From assembly GCA_900551975.1 (NCBI GenBank), contig URYA01000096.1, forward strand, positions 1-6,274: a stretch of DNA of 6,274 nt. Direction: 5' to 3'. This DNA comes from an uncultured Collinsella sp. GTDB lineage: Bacteria > Actinomycetota > Coriobacteriia > Coriobacteriales > Coriobacteriaceae. Every line of letters starts with the position of its first letter. The stretch's first letter is position 1. Below are positions 5,611 to 6,274 of this stretch, piece after piece. The translations under genes were made by a program, and so were the position numbers. The notes below the pieces were generated by a model that was given only the letters and a program-made list of their open reading frames with translations, was not told the origin of the DNA and made no database searches.

Positions 5611-6274
5611 ATGACGCAGGCAATATCGGACCCCAAACAGGCCTCCGCCGCGCTGGCGGAGCTGTTCGAAACCCATAGCCACGTGGTCTTCTTTGGCGGC
5701 GCGGGCGTTTCCACGGCAAGCGGCATTCCCGATTTCCGCAGCGTGGACGGTCTGTATCACCAGCGGTTTTCCTATCCGCCCGAGACTATGCTCTCGCACA
5801 GCTTCTGCGAGGCGCATCCGGCGGAGTTTTTCGACTTCTACCGGACCAAGATGATCGCCCTTAACGCCAAGCCCAACCACTGCCATGCCAAGCTGGCCGA
5901 GCTGGAGCGCGCCGGCAAGCTCGACGCCGTGGTGACGCAAAACATCGACGGCCTGCATCAGATGGCCGGCTCACAGCGCGTGTTTGAGTTGCACGGATCG
6001 GTCCATCGCAACATTTGCCAGTCGTGCGGCGCGGTCTATAGCGCCGAGTGGATTTGCCCGCGCGAGCACGAGGACGCCGCGGGCGTGCCTGTGTGTCCTG
6101 CGTGCGGCGGGCGCATCAAGCCCGATGTGGTGCTGTATGAGGAGAGTCTGGATATGCAGATGATGGAGCAGGCGCTGGAGTATATCAGCCGGGCGGATAT
6201 GCTCATCATCGGCGGCACGTCTCTGGTGGTCTATCCGGCGGCAGGACTGGTGCAGTACTACCGGGGCCACAAGC
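5611..6274 (+). CDS. Sir2-family NAD-dependent protein deacylase (partial, cut by the right edge)
   Basis: This is a sirtuin: it removes acetyl or other acyl groups from lysines while consuming NAD and releasing nicotinamide and O-acyl-ADP-ribose. The 221 residues seen include the NAD-binding loop GAGVSTASGIPDFRS (30-44), TQNIDGLHQMAGS (109-121), catalytic His128 in LHGS, and zinc cysteines Cys136, Cys139, Cys162 and Cys165. They also include IKPDVVLYEE (169-178) and GGTSLVVYPA (201-210). FFGG in front of the loop and VVLYEE, where many sirtuins have a GE pair, point to the subgroup common in Gram-positive anaerobes. A usual length is about 240-250 residues, so roughly 20-30 are missing. ATG 5611 is chosen for GGAGGA 5 bases upstream; an in-frame ATG at 5566 has a poorer context and would add a basic, unconserved N-terminus. 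Targets are not predictable from this window. Confidence 0.95.
   Translation, partial: MTQAISDPKQASAALAELFETHSHVVFFGGAGVSTASGIPDFRSVDGLYHQRFSYPPETMLSHSFCEAHPAEFFDFYRTKMIALNAKPNHCHAKLAELERAGKLDAVVTQNIDGLHQMAGSQRVFELHGSVHRNICQSCGAVYSAEWICPREHEDAAGVPVCPACGGRIKPDVVLYEESLDMQMMEQALEYISRADMLIIGGTSLVVYPAAGLVQYYRGHK

Noticed and set aside
5050..5958. Long minus-strand open frame spanning the exonuclease and the sirtuin
   Set aside because: It is out of frame with exonuclease III and antisense to the sirtuin; both of those genes show complete family motifs.

Overview
The window is GC-rich, roughly 60% by eye, and gene-dense. The gene content (GlmU, an ECF transporter, exonuclease III, a sirtuin), the codon use and the repeat-laden intergenic spacers suggest a high-GC anaerobic actinobacterium, most likely Coriobacteriia of the Collinsella type. 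This assignment is an inference from general character and was not tested by a search.

Layout. (1) Bases 1-698, minus strand: the N-terminal half of GlmU, the UDP-GlcNAc-forming uridylyltransferase, cut by the left edge. (2) Bases 699-888: a divergent spacer with a sigma70-like promoter candidate (731-758) pointing right and a GC-rich hairpin in the leader. (3) Bases 889-4143, plus strand: a complete ECF vitamin/cofactor importer in the order EcfT, ATPase 1, ATPase 2, S component. The T/A1 junction overlaps by one base and the A2/S gap is 4 bases. Between the two ATPases lies a 204-base gap with an AT-richer, inverted-repeat-bounded segment (2575-2765). (4) Bases 4144-4678: 535 non-coding bases packed with repeats. 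They hold a 162-bp element with perfect 29-bp terminal inverted repeats (4186-4347), a 160-bp imperfect palindrome capped by an intrinsic terminator (4446-4605), and two diverged direct repeats around the palindrome. (5) Bases 4679-5497, minus strand: exonuclease III. (6) Bases 5498-5610: a divergent spacer. (7) Bases 5611-6274, plus strand: a Sir2-family NAD-dependent deacylase, cut by the right edge.

How it works together. The four-gene operon should encode a self-contained ECF transporter: two ABC ATPases drive EcfT, which carries a membrane S component that binds the substrate. The S component resembles the CbrT-like group linked to cobalamin, but this is tentative, and no cobalamin riboswitch was seen upstream. 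The other genes are housekeeping or regulatory and show no functional link to the transporter.

No complete undescribed protein system is visible. The material most worth following is the set of three unlike repeat or structured elements: one inside the ECF operon and two in the ecfS-exonuclease gap. They look like dispersed, non-autonomous genomic repeats or structured RNAs.
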